Positions 1 to 8,221 of a stretch of 64,000 bases of DNA are shown piece by piece. The position numbers and the translations under genes are program-made. The stretch is from SKVR01 sp964491395 (GTDB taxonomy: Bacteria > Bacteroidota > Bacteroidia > Bacteroidales > UBA7960), in contig CAZBGI010000010.1 of the NCBI GenBank assembly GCA_964491395.1, positions 13,753 to 77,752 of the forward strand, given 5' to 3'. The notes below the pieces were generated by a model. The model was given only the letters and a program-made list of their open reading frames with translations, had not been told where the DNA came from and made no database searches. Numbering within the stretch: the stretch's first letter is position 1; each line of letters starts with the position of its first letter.

Positions 1-155
1 GTATCAATGCAGCTGCCAGAACTCATGGCATGAGTTATTCTAAATTTATGGGTGAATTAAATAAGCATGAAATCCAGATCAACCGTAAGGTTCTGGCCGA
101 TTTGGCCATGAATCATCCGGAGGCCTTCAAAGCCATCGTGGATAAAATCAGCTAA
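1..155 (+). CDS. rplT: 50S ribosomal protein bL20, C-terminal part
   Basis: This is the last 50 or so codons of ribosomal protein bL20, cut by the window's left edge. The reading frame starts at base 3 and ends with TAA at 153-155. The visible residues include the family's conserved helix (INAAARTHGMSYSKFM) and the INRKVLADLAM segment followed by an acidic-alanine tail, which together are diagnostic for bL20. bL20 binds 23S rRNA and is needed early in assembly of the large subunit. In bacteria it usually follows infC and rpmI, which would lie outside the window. A strong terminator follows 30 bases later, so this is the last gene of its operon. Confidence 0.95.
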   Translation, partial: INAAARTHGMSYSKFMGELNKHEIQINRKVLADLAMNHPEAFKAIVDKIS

Positions 156-185
156 TAAATAATAAAACGAGATATTACTGTAGAA

Positions 186-218
186 AGGACTACTCTTAGG
201 GGTAGTCTTTTTTTTTTT
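186..218 (+). terminator. Intrinsic terminator after rplT
   Basis: A hairpin with a GACTAC/GTAGTC stem (188-193 and 202-207) and an eight-base loop is followed by an uninterrupted run of T to 218. It sits 30 bases after the rplT stop. From here to the next gene (513) I see only this element and the terminator at 442-490; the small open frame at 223-429 has no recognisable family and no start signal. Confidence 0.9.
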
Positions 219-441
219 ATCATTGGTGGCAATTAGCCCTGATGGGCAGACCAGGAAACCACTTTGTCCGGTTTCAGGGGAAATGAAACAACACAGTCCG
301 GATCGCCCCGGCCTTCAGGAATGGCCCAGAATCCGGAAATCAGAAGTACTGAAGACAGGTGTATATCAAACAATGCCTGCAGGAGACAACCCTCCGGATG
401 GCCTAAAGGCTCTTTGCGCTGCATTATAGGCTATCAGATAT

Positions 442-490
442 AAAAAAAGGTTGCATTACAAGACTAATCGTGTGTAATGCAACCTTTTTT
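442..490. terminator. Bidirectional terminator, 3' of the M13 peptidase gene
   Basis: A long near-perfect inverted repeat: an A run plus GGTTGCATTACA at 442-460 pairs with TGTAATGCAACC plus a T run at 473-490. It can end transcription in both directions. It lies just past the stop codon of the minus-strand peptidase gene and probably serves that gene. Confidence 0.85.
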
Positions 491-512
491 TGCTGTGACT
501 GGCAATCAATCC

Positions 513-2558
513 TTACCAGATTTCTGCCCTTGCAGAAGATTCGATATACCGGGAAGTATTATCAGCATCGAGGCCAAAAGCTTCATAAAACTCTTTCATA
601 TTGTAAACAATGCCGTTTACTCTTGCTTCTCCGGGCGAATGAGGTCCTTCGCTGAGCTGTTGCATAAGCCGTTGGTTACGCATGTGATTTCTCCAGATTT
701 GGCCATAAGCAATAAAAAAGCGTTGGTTGGGAGTAAATCCCTCAATTTCACCTGGAGAGCCATCTTTGTTAAGTTTGTTTTGTAAAGCCTGATAGGCAAT
801 GGTAAGACCTCCCAGGTCAGCGATGTTTTCTCCCAGGCTTAACTTTCCATTTATGGTTAGCGTGTCCAGCATCACATAATTGTTATACTGATCCACCAAC
901 GTTTTGGTTTTTTCCTCAAACTTGCGACTGTCCTCTTCTGTCCACCATTCTTTCAGGTTACCATCGAGGGCATATCTGCGCCCCTGGTCGTCAAAACCAT
1001 GGGTCATTTCATGGCCAATAACCATACCTATCGCTCCGAAATTAACCGCATCATCTCCATGGGGAAAAAAGAACGGGGGTTGCAATATAGCAGCAGGGAA
1101 AACAATTTCATTCATGGTGGGGCTGTAGTATGCATTTACTGTTTGTGGGTTCATGAACCATTTGTCGCGGTCTACAGGTTGTCCTATTTCGGCAAGATTC
1201 AAAGCCCTGTTGAATTCACGTGCGGCAATTACGTTCAGGATATGGGGTTGTTCTTTGATCTCCAGGTTGCTGTAATCAATCCATTTATCAGGATAACCAA
1301 TTTTTACATTCATGGCTTGCAGCTTGGCAAATGCATTTTCCTTGGTGTCCGGACTCATCCAGTCAAGTTGTTCGATACGTTGGTAGAAGGCTTCTCTGAG
1401 GTATTCTACCAGTTCTTTCATGCGATTTTTTGACTCGGGGGGGAAATGCAGGGCTACATATTCCTGACCAACAGCATCGCCCAAAGCACCGTTGAGTGAT
1501 GAAAGAGCAATTTTCCATCTCTCACGTTGCTGCTCGCTTCCGGTCATTACCCGGGAATAAAAATCAAAGTGGGCCTGTTCAAAGTCCCGCCCTATATAAG
1601 GTGCAGCACCCCGGAGCACGTTCCATTCCAGGTAGGTCTTCCATTGATCCAAGGAGTGGGTGGCCAGCAATTCATCAAAACGTTGAAAAAATTCCGGTTG
1701 ACCGTTATTGAGCTCCTGGATGTCTATTTCCAATGAACCAAGATAGGCAGGCCAGTCAAAGGCTGGCATGGAATCATCAATTTCCTGCAATGTTTGCTTG
1801 TTATAGGTAGCATAAGGGTCTCTTCTTTGCAGGCGTGTCATGGAAGCATCAGCAAGCTGTGTTTCAATTTCCATGATTTCTTCCCGGGCGGTTGCGGCTT
1901 CTTCGGGGCTTTTACCACTCAGCGTAAAAATTTTATCAATCAATATTTCGTAATTCTCTCTGATTTCTTTGCTGCGTGCATCATCTTTAAGGTAGTAGTC
2001 ACGATCTGACATGCCCAGTCCACTTTGGTAGATGTTGACAATGACCTCTTCGGTGTTTTTTCTGTCTTGTCTGGCTCTCAGGCCGAAAACCGGAGAGAAA
2101 CCCTTCAGGTGCATAGAGGCAATTATCCGGGGCAGTTCTTTTTTGTCATTGAGGTTATCAATATTCTCCAGTAAAAAACCAAGGGGTTCAATGCCCGCTT
2201 CGGCTTGTTTTACCGTATCCATGGCGCTATTGTAAAAGTCTCTTATTTTTTGCCTGTTGGAGCCCTGCGCCGCATTATTGTCTTCCTGGATTGTCTGGAG
2301 CAAATTGTAAAGTTTTTCTTCATTTTGCTCAGCAAGCTGTTCAAAGGAACCATACCTGCTGTATTCTTCAGGTATGGGGTATTTTTCCAGCCAACCGGCA
2401 TTTACAAAACGGTAAAAGTCATCCCCGGCAGAAATGTCAGAGCTCATGTGAGAAATGTCTATGGGTGGCTCTGGTTTGGGTTGCTGCGTACAGGCAATGG
2501 CAATGAACAAGAATGATAGTAATAGTAATGTTGTTAGGGGTGCTTGTGTTTTTTTCAT
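513..2558 (-). CDS. M13 family metallopeptidase (neprilysin/PepO-like lipoprotein)
   Basis: A 681-residue zinc endopeptidase of the M13 family, the usual length for PepO-like enzymes. The N terminus is a lipoprotein signal: KK, a hydrophobic stretch and the lipobox IAIAC with the Cys near residue 23, so the protein should be lipid-anchored in the envelope. The zinc site is clear: HEMTH at residues 516-520, and the third ligand Glu577 in the ENIADLGG motif. The substrate-binding NAYY motif and the downstream IVFPAAILQ segment are also present. Such enzymes cut short peptides in the periplasm or at the cell surface; the physiological substrate cannot be read from sequence. It is a single-gene unit with a terminator behind it. 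The ATG at 2556-2558 is chosen because it gives the complete signal peptide. Confidence 0.95.
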   Translation of the reverse strand: MKKTQAPLTTLLLLSFLFIAIACTQQPKPEPPIDISHMSSDISAGDDFYRFVNAGWLEKYPIPEEYSRYGSFEQLAEQNEEKLYNLLQTIQEDNNAAQGSNRQKIRDFYNSAMDTVKQAEAGIEPLGFLLENIDNLNDKKELPRIIASMHLKGFSPVFGLRARQDRKNTEEVIVNIYQSGLGMSDRDYYLKDDARSKEIRENYEILIDKIFTLSGKSPEEAATAREEIMEIETQLADASMTRLQRRDPYATYNKQTLQEIDDSMPAFDWPAYLGSLEIDIQELNNGQPEFFQRFDELLATHSLDQWKTYLEWNVLRGAAPYIGRDFEQAHFDFYSRVMTGSEQQRERWKIALSSLNGALGDAVGQEYVALHFPPESKNRMKELVEYLREAFYQRIEQLDWMSPDTKENAFAKLQAMNVKIGYPDKWIDYSNLEIKEQPHILNVIAAREFNRALNLAEIGQPVDRDKWFMNPQTVNAYYSPTMNEIVFPAAILQPPFFFPHGDDAVNFGAIGMVIGHEMTHGFDDQGRRYALDGNLKEWWTEEDSRKFEEKTKTLVDQYNNYVMLDTLTINGKLSLGENIADLGGLTIAYQALQNKLNKDGSPGEIEGFTPNQRFFIAYGQIWRNHMRNQRLMQQLSEGPHSPGEARVNGIVYNMKEFYEAFGLDADNTSRYIESSARAEIW

Positions 2559-2732
2559 GTACGTATTTTTGAATAAATGACACTTAAAAACCGATTTTAG
2601 GCCTTCCTATCAGATAAGGTTTTGCATCGGTAATGTTACTTTTTTTTTGACGCGTTGAAAATACGACAATTCAACCGTTGAAAAAGCAGGAGGAAGGTGA
2701 TTTAACAAAAATTGACGTACGGTTCCCGGACT

Positions 2733-3668
2733 TTAAAAATTTCCATTCAGTTTTTCCTGTATCCAGTTGGCAATGATTTGGTAGGCTTGTTGTCTTATTT
2801 CCGGTTTTTCATTGAGCAGTTCATGCCTTCCCCTGATCAATTTCAGATGGGTATTAAAAAAACCTTGTCGTGTGTATTTTTCCCTTACCTTCCCGGGGCC
2901 TTTACCAAAATCACCTACCGGATCTTCAGTTCCGGAAATAATAAGGGTTGCAAAGTTCTTCCTGAATCTTAGTTGTTTTTCTGTTTTAAGCATTTGAAGA
3001 GAGCCCTGCATCAGATTCCTGAAGAATCCCAGCGACAACTCAAAGCCACACATGGGGTCGTTGATATATTTTTCTACTTCCTTCTCATCAGAGCTTAACC
3101 AATCAAAAGAAGTATTGCTGTTTTTAAAGGAAGTATTGAAATTTTTATAAAACAGTTGGTTGAGCCATTTGCTTTTAAAATTCTGAGACTTTAGTAAACG
3201 AATAACTCTCGTCAGGGCAAGAAATGATTTGAGAGGCGCCGGATTAGGATTTCCGGTTCCGGAAAGTATCATTCCATTGAAATACATGGGAAATGTGCAA
3301 TTGTAATACCTGGCCAACAAAGAGCCCATGCTGTGGCCCATCAGGAAAACAGGTACACCGGGATGTGTTTTTCGGATGGATTTGTTAATACCATGAATAA
3401 CATTGAGCAAATCATCCCATCCACTTTTCCAGGGCAGATGTCCTTGTTGATTTACTGTTGTGGCTGTCTTTCCATGACCGGGATGATCATGCAGGTATAC
3501 TGCAAATCCGTGTTGGCACAAATACCTTGCAAATTCATAATATCGCAAACTATGCTCCGCCAGACCATGATTAATCTGGATGATGGCAAAGGGTTTGGTG
3601 TCCGGCATATAGATGGTTTGAAATACTTCATAGGATTTGATGCGATGAATTTTGGTTTTTTCAGTCAT
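2733..3668 (-). CDS. Alpha/beta hydrolase, monoacylglycerol lipase/lysophospholipase-like
   Basis: A 311-residue cytoplasmic alpha/beta hydrolase of the Hydrolase_4 (lysophospholipase/monoacylglycerol lipase) type. The nucleophile elbow is GHSMGS, and the conserved HGLAEHSLRY and HDHPGHGKT segments near the N terminus are typical of the family, the first contributing the oxyanion-hole side. Probable catalytic Asp and His are in GTEDPVGDFG and RGRHELLNE near the C terminus. There is no signal peptide. It probably hydrolyses a monoacyl lipid or another carboxyl ester, but the substrate is not predictable. It stands alone on the minus strand between the M13 peptidase and the cold-shock gene, with about 115 bases on its upstream side, including the cold-shock gene's terminator. 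Confidence 0.85.
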   Translation of the reverse strand: MTEKTKIHRIKSYEVFQTIYMPDTKPFAIIQINHGLAEHSLRYYEFARYLCQHGFAVYLHDHPGHGKTATTVNQQGHLPWKSGWDDLLNVIHGINKSIRKTHPGVPVFLMGHSMGSLLARYYNCTFPMYFNGMILSGTGNPNPAPLKSFLALTRVIRLLKSQNFKSKWLNQLFYKNFNTSFKNSNTSFDWLSSDEKEVEKYINDPMCGFELSLGFFRNLMQGSLQMLKTEKQLRFRKNFATLIISGTEDPVGDFGKGPGKVREKYTRQGFFNTHLKLIRGRHELLNEKPEIRQQAYQIIANWIQEKLNGNF

Positions 3669-3724
3669 GGTATTCCGGGTCTGTTAAAATTGTATCAGTG
3701 ATAAAATACAATTATTGTTGTACC

Positions 3725-3753
3725 AAAAAAGCCTTACAGGGTAAGGCTTTTTT
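3725..3753. terminator. Intrinsic terminator after the cold-shock gene
   Basis: AAAAAAGCCTTAC at 3725-3737 pairs with GTAAGGCTTTTTT at 3741-3753. The A and T tracts on either side make it usable in both directions. It lies 30 bases past the stop of the minus-strand cold-shock gene. Confidence 0.85.
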
Positions 3754-3782
3754 GATTCTTAAATGAGTTATGTAATGGGCTG

Positions 3783-3974
3783 TTAAGCCAGTCGAACATT
3801 CACTGCATTTAATCCTTTTTTGCCCTCTTTAAGGTCAAAAGTTACATCGTCGTTTTCGCGGATCTCATCGATCAGCCCTGTTGCATGGACAAAGTATTCT
3901 TTGTCTGTTTCTTCTTCTTTAATGAAACCAAATCCTTTGGTTTGATTAAAAAACTTTACTTTTCCGTTATTCAT
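3783..3974 (-). CDS. Cold-shock domain protein (CspA family)
   Basis: A 63-residue single-domain cold-shock protein, an OB-fold that binds single-stranded RNA or DNA and acts as an RNA chaperone. Both nucleic-acid motifs are present: RNP1 as KGFGFIK and RNP2 as YFVHATG. The start is set at the ATG at 3972-3974 (MNNGKVKFF), where family similarity begins; the frame stays open 13 codons further upstream, but that part is an unrelated hydrophobic stretch lying in the leader. A -7 element lies about 40 bases upstream of the ATG, and a terminator follows, so it is monocistronic. Confidence 0.95.
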   Translation of the reverse strand: MNNGKVKFFNQTKGFGFIKEEETDKEYFVHATGLIDEIRENDDVTFDLKEGKKGLNAVNVRLA

Positions 3975-4012
3975 ACTCAATAAAAAATAAAAATAAAAAA
4001 TTTGATTCAACA

Positions 4013-4020
4013 CAAAGATA
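4013..4020 (-). promoter_or_regulatory. Bacteroidota -7 element for the cold-shock gene
   Basis: On the minus strand the bases read TATCTTTG, an exact match to the Bacteroidota -7 consensus TAnnTTTG. It is 38 bases upstream of the chosen ATG, leaving an A/T-rich leader. I could not identify a clear -33 TTTG at the expected spacing. Confidence 0.6.
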
Positions 4021-4179
4021 TTAATAATTCCGAAAAAAAGCTTAAAATCAGCTATGTTTAGGAATTTATTTTTTTATACTTTTAGTTGACTCATTATAAG
4101 CATGCTAACAGAAAAATAAAAACCTGAAGATAGCTTTTCTCTGAGATGTTACATACTTAAGCCTTTTGAGAGCTATCAA

Positions 4180-4677
4180 TTAATGTCCGTCTTTGCCTGT
4201 ATGAACATGCTTATGCTCTATTTCTTCCTGATTGGCTTCCCGGCTATGGAGAATTTCGCCTTTAAAATGAAGATCATGGCCTGCCAATGGATGGTTAAAA
4301 TCCATTTTAACGGTTTCATCTGCTATTTCCAGGATTTTTCCTTGCAGGGGCTGTCCGTTTTGATCGCGCATGGTAACCACGTTTCCTTCAAAAAGCATAT
4401 CGGTAGCCTCTTCACCTTCAATAACAAATACTGATCTGGGCAAATCAATTACCGCCGTCGGATCTGTTTCACCATAAGCCTTGTTCGAAGGAATCATAAA
4501 ATCAAATGTTTCTCCGGTTTGCAAGTCATTAATGTTCTTCTCAAAGTCAGGAACCAGATTTCCTACACCAAACAGAAACTCTGCCGGCTTATCTTTTCCT
4601 GCAATCTCGATTACTTCTCCATCTGCGCTACCTGAGCGAAGTTCATACGTCAGTGTGATTACTTTGGGTGTACTCAT
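4180..4677 (-). CDS. slyD: FKBP-type peptidyl-prolyl isomerase, SlyD-like
   Basis: A 165-residue peptidyl-prolyl cis-trans isomerase with the SlyD arrangement: a short N-terminal FKBP part (to about residue 70, with the VGNLVPDFEKNI and PSNKAYGE segments), an inserted chaperone flap, and the returning FKBP strand that carries FNHPLAGHDLHF. The C terminus is a short His/Glu-rich tail (EIEHKHVHTGKDGH), probably metal-binding as in other SlyD proteins. It helps proline-limited folding in the cytoplasm and, in enterobacteria, nickel handling. The gene is transcribed alone. Its leader contains a candidate promoter and a terminator-like hairpin described separately. Confidence 0.93.
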   Translation of the reverse strand: MSTPKVITLTYELRSGSADGEVIEIAGKDKPAEFLFGVGNLVPDFEKNINDLQTGETFDFMIPSNKAYGETDPTAVIDLPRSVFVIEGEEATDMLFEGNVVTMRDQNGQPLQGKILEIADETVKMDFNHPLAGHDLHFKGEILHSREANQEEIEHKHVHTGKDGH

Positions 4678-4707
4678 AAAATCAATGTATAATTAAATAA
4701 AAAAATT

Positions 4708-4749
4708 TTGGGGCGTACTCATTCATGTTATAATGAGTAACCACCCCAA
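4708..4749 (-). promoter_or_regulatory. Terminator-like hairpin in the slyD leader
   Basis: Read on the minus strand, TTGGGGTGGTTACTCATT pairs with AATGAGTACGCCCCAA (one small bulge). It is followed at once by AAAATTTTTTTA and then, 30 bases on, by the slyD ATG. The shape is that of an intrinsic terminator placed between a promoter and its gene. It could be an attenuator, an mRNA-stabilising 5' hairpin, or the end of a short independent transcript. Confidence 0.6.
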
Positions 4750-4763
4750 GGTTTAATTAAATA

Positions 4764-4795
4764 CGAAATTATAACAAATAATGCAGATTATCAAA
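4764..4795 (-). promoter_or_regulatory. slyD: Candidate slyD promoter
   Basis: On the minus strand TTTG (4792-4795) is followed after 20 bases by TAATTTCG (4764-4771), one mismatch from the Bacteroidota TTTG-N19-TAnnTTTG pattern. The predicted start of transcription would fall near 4757, just before the leader hairpin. The remaining bases of this gap, 4796-5128, contain nothing I can support; the small open frame at 4845-5069 is not recognisable. Confidence 0.45.
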
Positions 4796-5128
4796 TTTTT
4801 AAGGGTGTTTAAGGTTTCAATAAGATTTTTCTCATTCTTTAACCTTGACTGTTTATATGCATGGGTTAAACTCTCTGGTAGTTTGCATGCCCATTAATTC
4901 TACCCGGGTATTTGAAAAAGTGGTTACAAAAGGATACCTTTACCATATAGCCAGGCAGACAGACAAGTACAGCATAGTGTTTGTGGAAGTATCTAAAAAT
5001 CATAATTATACTCATAAGGGTCCCTTGACATGTTGGCACATAGCAGATCCTTTCGCTATGAGTTTCTGATTCGATTGAAGGTAATGAAGGGATGAGACCT
5101 GAAGAGAATTTATATTTTTGAATAATCC

Positions 5129-5159
5129 TTTGCTGGATAAGATTAATTGATTATCTTTG
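5129..5159 (+). promoter_or_regulatory. Promoter for the bL33-DUF4295 operon
   Basis: TTTG at 5129-5132, a 19-base spacer, and TATCTTTG at 5152-5159: a perfect match to the Bacteroidota sigma-A consensus TTTG-N19-TAnnTTTG. It lies 40 bases ahead of the rpmG ATG. This is the clearest promoter in the window. Confidence 0.85.
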
Positions 5160-5198
5160 CGCTCCTGAAAATAAAACCTCAAAATACTTCATAATACA

Positions 5199-5387
5199 AT
5201 GGCAAAGAAATCAAAAGACGCAAGAGTGCAAATCATTATGGAATGCACAGAGCACAAGAACAGCGGAATGCCTGGAACTTCAAGGTACATTTCTACCAAA
5301 AACAAGAAAAATTCCCCTGACAGGCTTGAGCTGAAGAAGTACAATCCTATTTTAAGAAAAATGACTGTTCACCGCGAAATTAAATAA
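5199..5387 (+). CDS. rpmG: 50S ribosomal protein bL33
   Basis: A 62-residue bL33, a small protein of the large ribosomal subunit near the E site. The SGMPGTSRYIS and KNSPDRLELKKYNPILRK segments are the family signature. Only one cysteine is present (MECTEHK), so this is the zinc-free form of bL33. It is followed 8 bases later by the DUF4295 gene, as in most Bacteroidota. In many relatives rpmB (bL28) precedes rpmG, but here the promoter sits directly in front of rpmG and no bL28 gene is found upstream. Confidence 0.97.
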   Translation: MAKKSKDARVQIIMECTEHKNSGMPGTSRYISTKNKKNSPDRLELKKYNPILRKMTVHREIK

Positions 5388-5395
5388 TTTGAACT

Positions 5396-5551
5396 ATGGC
5401 AAAGAAAGTTGTTGCGTCCCTGAAAACAGATACTGGTAAAGGCTACGCTAAAGTTATCAGAATGGAAAAATCAGCAAAATCCGGAGCTTATGCCTTCAAA
5501 GAAGACATTGTAGCAGCTGATAAAGTGAAAGAATATTTTTCAAAGAAATAA
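5396..5551 (+). CDS. DUF4295 family small basic protein
   Basis: A 51-residue lysine-rich protein (begins MAKKVVASLKTDTG, ends VKEYFSKK) that matches DUF4295, a small family found next to bL33 and ftsY in Bacteroidota. It starts 8 bases after the rpmG stop and is followed by an intrinsic terminator, so the two form a short operon. Its position with ribosomal genes and its basic character suggest a ribosome-associated or RNA-binding role; this is inference, since I know of no experimentally assigned function. It is too short for many gene callers. Confidence 0.88.
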   Translation: MAKKVVASLKTDTGKGYAKVIRMEKSAKSGAYAFKEDIVAADKVKEYFSKK

Positions 5552-5624
5552 TTCTTTGGCTGATCAAAGTATTTATAGTGTGTAGGCTATTCAAATTCAG
5601 CCTTCCAACACGAACATATATAAG

Positions 5625-5664
5625 AAAGACTTCCCAGATATAATTATTTTGGAAGTCTTTTTTA
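5625..5664 (+). terminator. Intrinsic terminator after the DUF4295 gene
   Basis: AAAGACTTCC (5625-5634) pairs with GGAAGTCTTT (5651-5660) around a 16-base loop, followed by TTTT. It separates the bL33-DUF4295 transcript from ftsY. A -7-like TACCTTTG follows at 5666-5673 and is a candidate ftsY promoter. Confidence 0.8.
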
Positions 5665-5736
5665 TTACCTTTGACCCTCATTAGCAGTCCTCCCGGCTGC
5701 AATCAAGAAAAACTGATATTATTTAAAATATTACCG

Positions 5737-6693
5737 ATGGGATTATTTGATATATTTTCCAAAAACAAAAAGGAAAAGTTTGACAAGGGACTTGACAAAA
5801 CCCGTGAGAATTTCTTTTCAAAACTAGGTAAAGCCGTTGTGGGCAAGTCAATTGTTGATGCTGATGTACTTGATGATCTGGAAGAAATACTGGTTACCTC
5901 TGATGTTGGGGTTTCCACTACACTGCGCATCATTGAGCGCATTGAGGAACGGGTGGCAAAAGATAAATATTTAGGAACCGAAGAGCTTAACCGTATTCTG
6001 AAAGAAGAAATCAAAGCATTACTGGCTCAAAATACCATCAACGATTTTCGGGAGTTTGGAATTGATAAAACAGAAAGTCCCTATGTAATAATGGTGGTGG
6101 GAGTAAATGGCGTAGGCAAAACAACTACCATCGGAAAACTGGCCCATAAATTTAAAGCAGCCGGAAAATCGGTTGTTTTGGGTGCTTCAGATACTTTCAG
6201 AGCAGCTGCCGTAGATCAACTTACCATTTGGTCCAACCGGGTGGATGTTCCTATTGTATCGCAGGGCATGGGTGCTGATCCTGCTTCTGTAGCTTTCGAA
6301 ACGGTTTCTTATGCCAAACAACATAATATTGATGTGGCCATCATAGATACAGCCGGTCGTTTGCACAATAAAGTAGGATTGATGAACGAGCTTAGTAAGA
6401 TTAAACGGGTAATGCAAAAGCAGGTGGAAACAGCTCCTCACGAAATTTTACTGATATTGGATGGCTCAACCGGACAGAATGCCTTTGAACAGGCAAAACA
6501 ATTTACTGCAGCTACCGAAGTTAATGCACTTGCCATTACCAAACTCGATGGTACAGCCAAAGGGGGGGTGGTTATCGGTGTGAGCGACCAGTTTAAAATA
6601 CCGGTGAAATATATTGGTGTGGGAGAAGGAGTAGATGACCTGCAGCTTTTTGATCGTGACGCTTTTGTTGATACACTTTTTGATCGACAGTAA
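5737..6693 (+). CDS. ftsY: Signal recognition particle receptor FtsY
   Basis: A 318-residue SRP receptor GTPase that docks ribosome-nascent-chain-SRP complexes to the Sec translocon at the inner membrane. The N domain covers about residues 10-100. The G domain follows with all GTPase motifs: P-loop GVNGVGKTTT, the DTFRAAAVDQL insertion-box motif, DTAGRL, TKLDGTAKGG and the closing GVGEGVDDLQLF. The start at 5737 (MGLFDIFSKNKK) gives a short amphipathic membrane-targeting helix in place of the long acidic A domain of E. coli FtsY, as is common in Bacteroidota. The open frame extends 22 codons upstream but begins inside the promoter region. rimO follows after 155 bases. Confidence 0.97.
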   Translation: MGLFDIFSKNKKEKFDKGLDKTRENFFSKLGKAVVGKSIVDADVLDDLEEILVTSDVGVSTTLRIIERIEERVAKDKYLGTEELNRILKEEIKALLAQNTINDFREFGIDKTESPYVIMVVGVNGVGKTTTIGKLAHKFKAAGKSVVLGASDTFRAAAVDQLTIWSNRVDVPIVSQGMGADPASVAFETVSYAKQHNIDVAIIDTAGRLHNKVGLMNELSKIKRVMQKQVETAPHEILLILDGSTGQNAFEQAKQFTAATEVNALAITKLDGTAKGGVVIGVSDQFKIPVKYIGVGEGVDDLQLFDRDAFVDTLFDRQ

Positions 6694-6848
6694 CTTCCTC
6701 AACCCTGGAATTGCCCTTTTTTCATCCTGAAATTGTTTGTTCCCAATTTCGGTACTTTTTCATATTAATATAATCCCGAGGACTTAACCTCTGAGGGCTG
6801 ATTGGTTAAGATCCCGGACTTTATGTCTTTAATCCTGTATGTGAGTAT

Positions 6849-8138
6849 ATGGCTGCTGAAAAACACATTAATATCATAACCCTGGGTTGTTCGAAAAACC
6901 TGGTGGATTCAGAGAAAATAATGGGTCAACTTCAACATGGTCCTTTTCGAATTACCCATGATGCCGACGGCCCTTCTGATATTGTGATAATCAATACCTG
7001 TGGTTTTATTGGTGATGCCAAAGAAGAATCCATTGATACGATATTGCAGTATACCGAAGCAAAAAAAAAGGGGCTGGTGCAGGAGGTAATTGTTACCGGC
7101 TGCTTGTCGCAGCGCTATAAAGATGCGCTCAAGGAAGAGATACCAGAGGCTGATGCCTGGTTTGGTGTCGATAATCCTTCAGAGCTTTTCGGATACCTGC
7201 GGCAAAAATACGCTCATCATAACCAGGAACGACTCCTTACTACTCCTTCTCATTTTGCCTATTTGAAAATTGCAGAAGGTTGTGATCGGACCTGCTCTTT
7301 TTGTGCAATTCCCTTAATCCGTGGTAAGTTTGTTTCCCGCACCATCGGGAGCCTGGTGGAAGAAGCTACTGAATTATCCCGAAAAGGGGTGAAGGAGTTG
7401 TTGCTGATTGCACAGGATTTAAGTTATTATGGCTATGATTTAGAGAAAAGGAGCATGTTGGCAGATTTACTTCGCCAACTAGTAAAAATTGACGGCATTG
7501 AATGGATTCGTCTTCATTATGCATACCCCCGGAACTTTCCCGAAGATGTTATTGACCTGATGGCTGAAGAACCCAAAATCTGCAGGTATCTGGATATTCC
7601 GCTACAACATATTAGTGATACGGTGCTAAAATCGATGCGGCGCAACAATAATAAAGCTACCACCCTGTCGTTGCTTGAGACTTTTCGTCGCAAAGTTCCC
7701 GATGTAGCTCTGCGTACTACCTTGCTTGTGGGATATCCGGGTGAAACCTCTGAACATTTTAAGGAATTGCTGGATTTTGTTAAAGAAACCCGGTTTGAAA
7801 GGTTGGGAGTGTTTACTTATTCACCCGAGGAAGGTACAAAGGCTTTTCAACTGGAGGATACCCTCACGGCAGAGGAAAAACAGCAAAGGGCTGATACTCT
7901 GATGGATATACAACAACAAATTTCGTGGCAACTGAATGAAGAAAAAGTCGGGAAAACCTTTCGGGTTTTAGTTGACAGGGAAGAAGAAGAATTCTTTGTA
8001 GGAAGAACAGAATACGATTCCCCCGAGGTTGATAACGAAGTATATGTCGCTAAAAGTGAGGGAATGATTCCGGGTGAATTTTACAACGTAAAAATTACCT
8101 CTGCCTCTGATTTTGATTTAACTGGAGAAAAGGTCTAA
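6849..8138 (+). CDS. rimO: Ribosomal protein uS12 methylthiotransferase RimO
   Basis: A 429-residue radical-SAM methylthiotransferase that adds a methylthio group to a conserved Asp of ribosomal protein uS12. Three parts are visible: an N-terminal UPF0004 domain with the auxiliary-cluster cysteines Cys14 (TLGCSKN), Cys51 (INTCGF) and the Cys of VTGCLSQRY; a radical-SAM core with C145-x3-C149-x2-C152 (GCDRTCSFCAIP); and a C-terminal TRAM domain. The LIAQDLSYYGYD and YAYPRNFP segments separate RimO from the tRNA enzyme MiaB. The ftsY-rimO order is common in Bacteroidota. A terminator shared with the facing tRNA gene follows. Confidence 0.96.
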   Translation: MAAEKHINIITLGCSKNLVDSEKIMGQLQHGPFRITHDADGPSDIVIINTCGFIGDAKEESIDTILQYTEAKKKGLVQEVIVTGCLSQRYKDALKEEIPEADAWFGVDNPSELFGYLRQKYAHHNQERLLTTPSHFAYLKIAEGCDRTCSFCAIPLIRGKFVSRTIGSLVEEATELSRKGVKELLLIAQDLSYYGYDLEKRSMLADLLRQLVKIDGIEWIRLHYAYPRNFPEDVIDLMAEEPKICRYLDIPLQHISDTVLKSMRRNNNKATTLSLLETFRRKVPDVALRTTLLVGYPGETSEHFKELLDFVKETRFERLGVFTYSPEEGTKAFQLEDTLTAEEKQQRADTLMDIQQQISWQLNEEKVGKTFRVLVDREEEEFFVGRTEYDSPEVDNEVYVAKSEGMIPGEFYNVKITSASDFDLTGEKV

Positions 8139-8180
8139 ATGAGCTAAATATCGAAGTGTAGGAAGGATATCGTCAATAAC

Positions 8181-8220
8181 AAAAAACCCTTGATACAATG
8201 ATATGTACAAGGGTTTTTTT
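8181..8220. terminator. Bidirectional terminator between rimO and the tRNA gene
   Basis: AAAAAACCCTTG at 8181-8192 pairs with CAAGGGTTTTTT at 8209-8220. The flanking A and T tracts let it end both the rimO transcript (plus) and the tRNA transcript (minus). Confidence 0.85.
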
Positions 8221-8221
8221 G

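Noticed and set aside
223..429. 68-codon open frame after rplT
   Set aside because: No recognisable family, no start signal, and it lies between two terminators with an opposing open frame of the same size.
4845..5069. 74-codon open frame in the slyD-bL33 gap; also considered as a relocated bL28
   Set aside because: No bL28 motifs or other family features, and no promoter or ribosome site.
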